Shown in pieces: positions 62,058 to 64,000 of a stretch of 64,000 bases of DNA. Source of the DNA: Tunturibacter empetritectus (GTDB lineage Bacteria; Acidobacteriota; Terriglobia; Terriglobales; Acidobacteriaceae); contig NZ_CP132932.1 in the NCBI RefSeq assembly GCF_040358985.1, positions 4,092,001 through 4,156,000 of the forward strand, in the 5' to 3' direction. The stretch's first letter is position 1, and each line of letters starts with the position of its first letter. The position numbers were made by a program, and so were the translations under genes. Under the pieces are notes generated by a model. It ran no database searches. It was not told the origin of the DNA and saw nothing but the letters and a program-made list of their open reading frames with translations.

Positions 62058-63302
62058 ATGCGATCCGTCACGCACCTTGGCTTGACCGCCCTCCTCACCC
62101 TATCCGTCGCCGCGTGGTCCCAAACTCAAATCCCGACTCCATCCCAAGCCCCGGCCGGCAGCCCGCCACCCGCACAGTCGCCCACCCCAACCCCGACAAG
62201 CACCCCCACGGCCACCATCCCATCCGACGTCCCCGCCGAGAAGCCCATCCCCGGCCACCCCACCGCCACGCCTAAAGAGAGCAAGGACGCCGCCGCAACC
62301 GTCAAAGCCGAGAACAAAACCGACCGCCTCCCATCTCCCGGCGAGGACATGAAGACCAACATCAAGGCCGGTAGCGAAGATGACGTCAACTCCGTAGGCA
62401 CCCGCAACATCGGCGGCCGCGGCATCGGCAACTGGTACTCCACTGACTGGGAGATCCGCACCGGCAAGCAATACTCCATGGAGATCGAGAAGTCCGCTCA
62501 CATGGTCAACGACCCCGTTATCGTCGAGTACGTCAACCGCGTCGGCCAGAACATCGTCAAAAACTCCGACTGCAAAGTCCCCTTCACCATCAAGGTCATC
62601 GACTCCGACGAGATCAACGCCATGGCTCTTCCCGGCGGCTTCTTCTACGTCAACTCCGGCCTCATCCTCGCCGCCGACGAAGAAGCCGAACTCGGCGGTG
62701 TCATGGCCCACGAGATCGCCCACGTCTGCGCCCACCACGCCGCCCGCCAGATGACCAAGATGAACTACGCGCAGATCGGCTCCATCCCGCTCATCATCTT
62801 CACCCAGGGCAGCTGGACCGGCTACGGCATCTATGAGGCCACCCAACTCGCCATCCCACTAAGTTTCCTGCAATTCTCACGCATGGACGAGGCCGAAGCC
62901 GACTGGCTCGGCGTCCAGTACATGTACAAGTCCGGCTACGACCCCCAGGCCTTCGTCCAGTTCTTCGAGAAACTCGACGCCCTCGAGAAGCATAAACCCG
63001 GCACCCTCGCCAAGGTCTTCGCCGACCACCCCCAGACCCCCGACCGCATCATGCACTCTGAGGAAGAGATCGCCACCATCCTCCCCGCGCGTCCCGACTA
63101 CATGGTCACCACCTCGGAGTTTGACGACGTCAAGAGCCGCCTCGCCCGTCTCGAGAACAAACGCAAGATCAACGACGGCAAGGGCGGCAACAAGCCCACG
63201 CTCCGTCGCACCGCCAGCGGCAACGGCAACAACGACCCCAACAACCCGAACAACCCCTCTACCAGCACCGACGACCGCCCAACCCTGGGCCGCCGCAACT
63301 AG
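62058..63302 (+). CDS. Exported M48 family metalloprotease
   Basis: The product has 414 residues. A signal peptide (HLGLTALLTLSVAAWSQ) and a Pro/Thr-rich linker (about residues 20-110) precede the M48 domain. The zinc motif is HEIAHVCAHHAARQ (HExxH) and the third ligand lies in MDEAEADWLGVQYM. The C-terminal tail is low-complexity (NGNNDPNNPNNPSTSTDDRP). BepA and LoiP in this family control outer-membrane protein quality; this role is inferred. Repeat copy C follows immediately. Confidence 0.9.
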   Translation: MRSVTHLGLTALLTLSVAAWSQTQIPTPSQAPAGSPPPAQSPTPTPTSTPTATIPSDVPAEKPIPGHPTATPKESKDAAATVKAENKTDRLPSPGEDMKTNIKAGSEDDVNSVGTRNIGGRGIGNWYSTDWEIRTGKQYSMEIEKSAHMVNDPVIVEYVNRVGQNIVKNSDCKVPFTIKVIDSDEINAMALPGGFFYVNSGLILAADEEAELGGVMAHEIAHVCAHHAARQMTKMNYAQIGSIPLIIFTQGSWTGYGIYEATQLAIPLSFLQFSRMDEAEADWLGVQYMYKSGYDPQAFVQFFEKLDALEKHKPGTLAKVFADHPQTPDRIMHSEEEIATILPARPDYMVTTSEFDDVKSRLARLENKRKINDGKGGNKPTLRRTASGNGNNDPNNPNNPSTSTDDRPTLGRRN

Positions 63303-63305
63303 AAC

Positions 63306-63378
63306 GCGACCAACGGGAGCAAAAGGGTATACCCGCCACGAAGTGGCCGCCTCGCGCGCAGCGGGCCCGTCCGGCAGG
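63306..63378. repeat. Intergenic element, copy C (left part missing)
   Basis: GCGACCAACGGGAGC and GGGTATAC, then GCCAC-gaa-GTGGC and CGCGCGCAGCGGGCCCGTCC, GGCAGG. This matches the right half of copy A in both core and end. The hairpin arms read GCCAC/GTGGC where copy A has GTCAC/GTGAC, so both arms have changed together. Confidence 0.75.
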
Positions 63379-63502
63379 TTCCTCCTTCTCTTATACAAAG
63401 AGCATGAATCCCCCGCGCTCGACGGCGACTCTAAGCCCTAGCTCGAACCATCTGCAATCAATCGACCAAGCGATCGCACAACCGCTCTCATGGAGAATTA
63501 AC

Positions 63503-64000
63503 ATGAGTAATCTAGATACCTTGTTAGAACGCAACAAAGCCATCGCTGCTCAACAGTCTGCCGAAGGCACAACGATGCCCTCCCTTCTTGCCGCAAGCGG
63601 AAACCTGAAAGCCACGATCATCGGTTGCGCCGATATGCGCGTCGACCCGGCTCATATCCTGGGAATCAAACTGGGGGAAGCCCTCGTCATCCGTAACATC
63701 GGTGGCCGAATCACGCCAGTCTTGCTCGAGGAACTCGGTCTACTCGGACGAATCGGCCAGGTCCTCGGCGGAGCTCCCGCCGGAGGCGGAGAGTTTCACC
63801 TCATCGTTCTTCACCACACCGACTGCGGCATCACCCGCCTCGCAGGCGACCCCGACAAGCTCGCGCATTATTTTCAAATACCCGAGAGTGAAGTCAAAGC
63901 AAAAGCCGTCACTGACCCATACGCCGCGGTCGCTGCCGACGTAGCTCTACTCCGTGCAGTTCCCGCACTGCCCGCCAAATGGCTCCTCTCCGGCCTTGTC
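63503..64000 (+). CDS. Beta-class carbonic anhydrase, partial
   Basis: 166 codons are visible before the window ends. Zinc ligands Cys42, His105 and Cys108 are in IIGCADMRVDP and LHHTDCGI; Asp44 and Arg46 form the catalytic dyad of the CxDxR motif. It interconverts CO2 and bicarbonate in the cytoplasm. The ATG at 63503 follows TGGAG. The remaining C-terminal part is not visible. Confidence 0.92.
   Translation, partial: MSNLDTLLERNKAIAAQQSAEGTTMPSLLAASGNLKATIIGCADMRVDPAHILGIKLGEALVIRNIGGRITPVLLEELGLLGRIGQVLGGAPAGGGEFHLIVLHHTDCGITRLAGDPDKLAHYFQIPESEVKAKAVTDPYAAVAADVALLRAVPALPAKWLLSGLV

Overview
The window looks like chromosomal DNA from a GC-rich, diderm bacterium of the Acidobacteriota, most likely the Terriglobia/Acidobacteriaceae (Granulicella, Edaphobacter or Terriglobus type). 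The basis is the VWFA-related acidobacterial domain protein at 16030-17583, outer-membrane machinery (LolA, heptose genes, a secretin, BcsB), the style of paired DUF3857/transglutaminase proteins, and short dispersed intergenic repeats. No phage, plasmid, transposase or CRISPR locus was seen. The assignment is an inference from protein families, not a database match.

Layout. 1-11 kb: a truncated MFS permease, a CusF-SCO copper lipoprotein, an exporter of the MsbA type, a methyltransferase, oligopeptidase B, and secreted DUF4142, TPM and LemA proteins. 11-20 kb: an RsbV/RsbW partner-switch pair, a soluble MgtE-N/CBS protein, a four-gene block (CgeB-type glycosyltransferase, GMC oxidoreductase, VWFA protein, aldo/keto reductase) and a divergent Nramp-family transporter. 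20-27.5 kb: a leftward set (Nudix, HAD phosphatase, LolA, pilin-like protein, M16 protease), then RlmN facing a YvcK-like protein and a TPR protein. 27.7-36.4 kb: surface glycan genes, with DUF4254, a GlcNAc-type glycosyltransferase, heptosyltransferase, HldE, HldD, an ATP-grasp enzyme and a membrane alkaline-phosphatase-superfamily protein. tRNA-Lys follows.

37-44 kb is a cellulose synthesis operon: a long BcsQ-type ATPase with a BcsR-like head overlaps a 1562-residue fusion of BcsA and BcsB. 44-48.6 kb holds two exported DUF3857/transglutaminase paralogs, one with the catalytic Cys and His replaced. 48.6-57 kb: membrane proteins, ArgS, PepA and SmpB. 57-61 kb: a secretin with a C-terminal cohesin-like domain followed by two pseudopilins whose upstream reading frames run through repeat DNA. 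61-64 kb: an AHSA1/ArsR pair, an M48 protease and a truncated beta-carbonic anhydrase.

The most unusual structure is non-coding: three copies (25583-25750, 51990-52163, 63306-63378) of an intergenic element bounded by imperfect inverted repeats. In the second copy the core is inverted relative to the ends. A second repeat family (TCATTCTGAGCG...CCCCGCATTT) sits just after gene ends, and a third (GGGTGCAGGG) flanks the pseudopilin genes.
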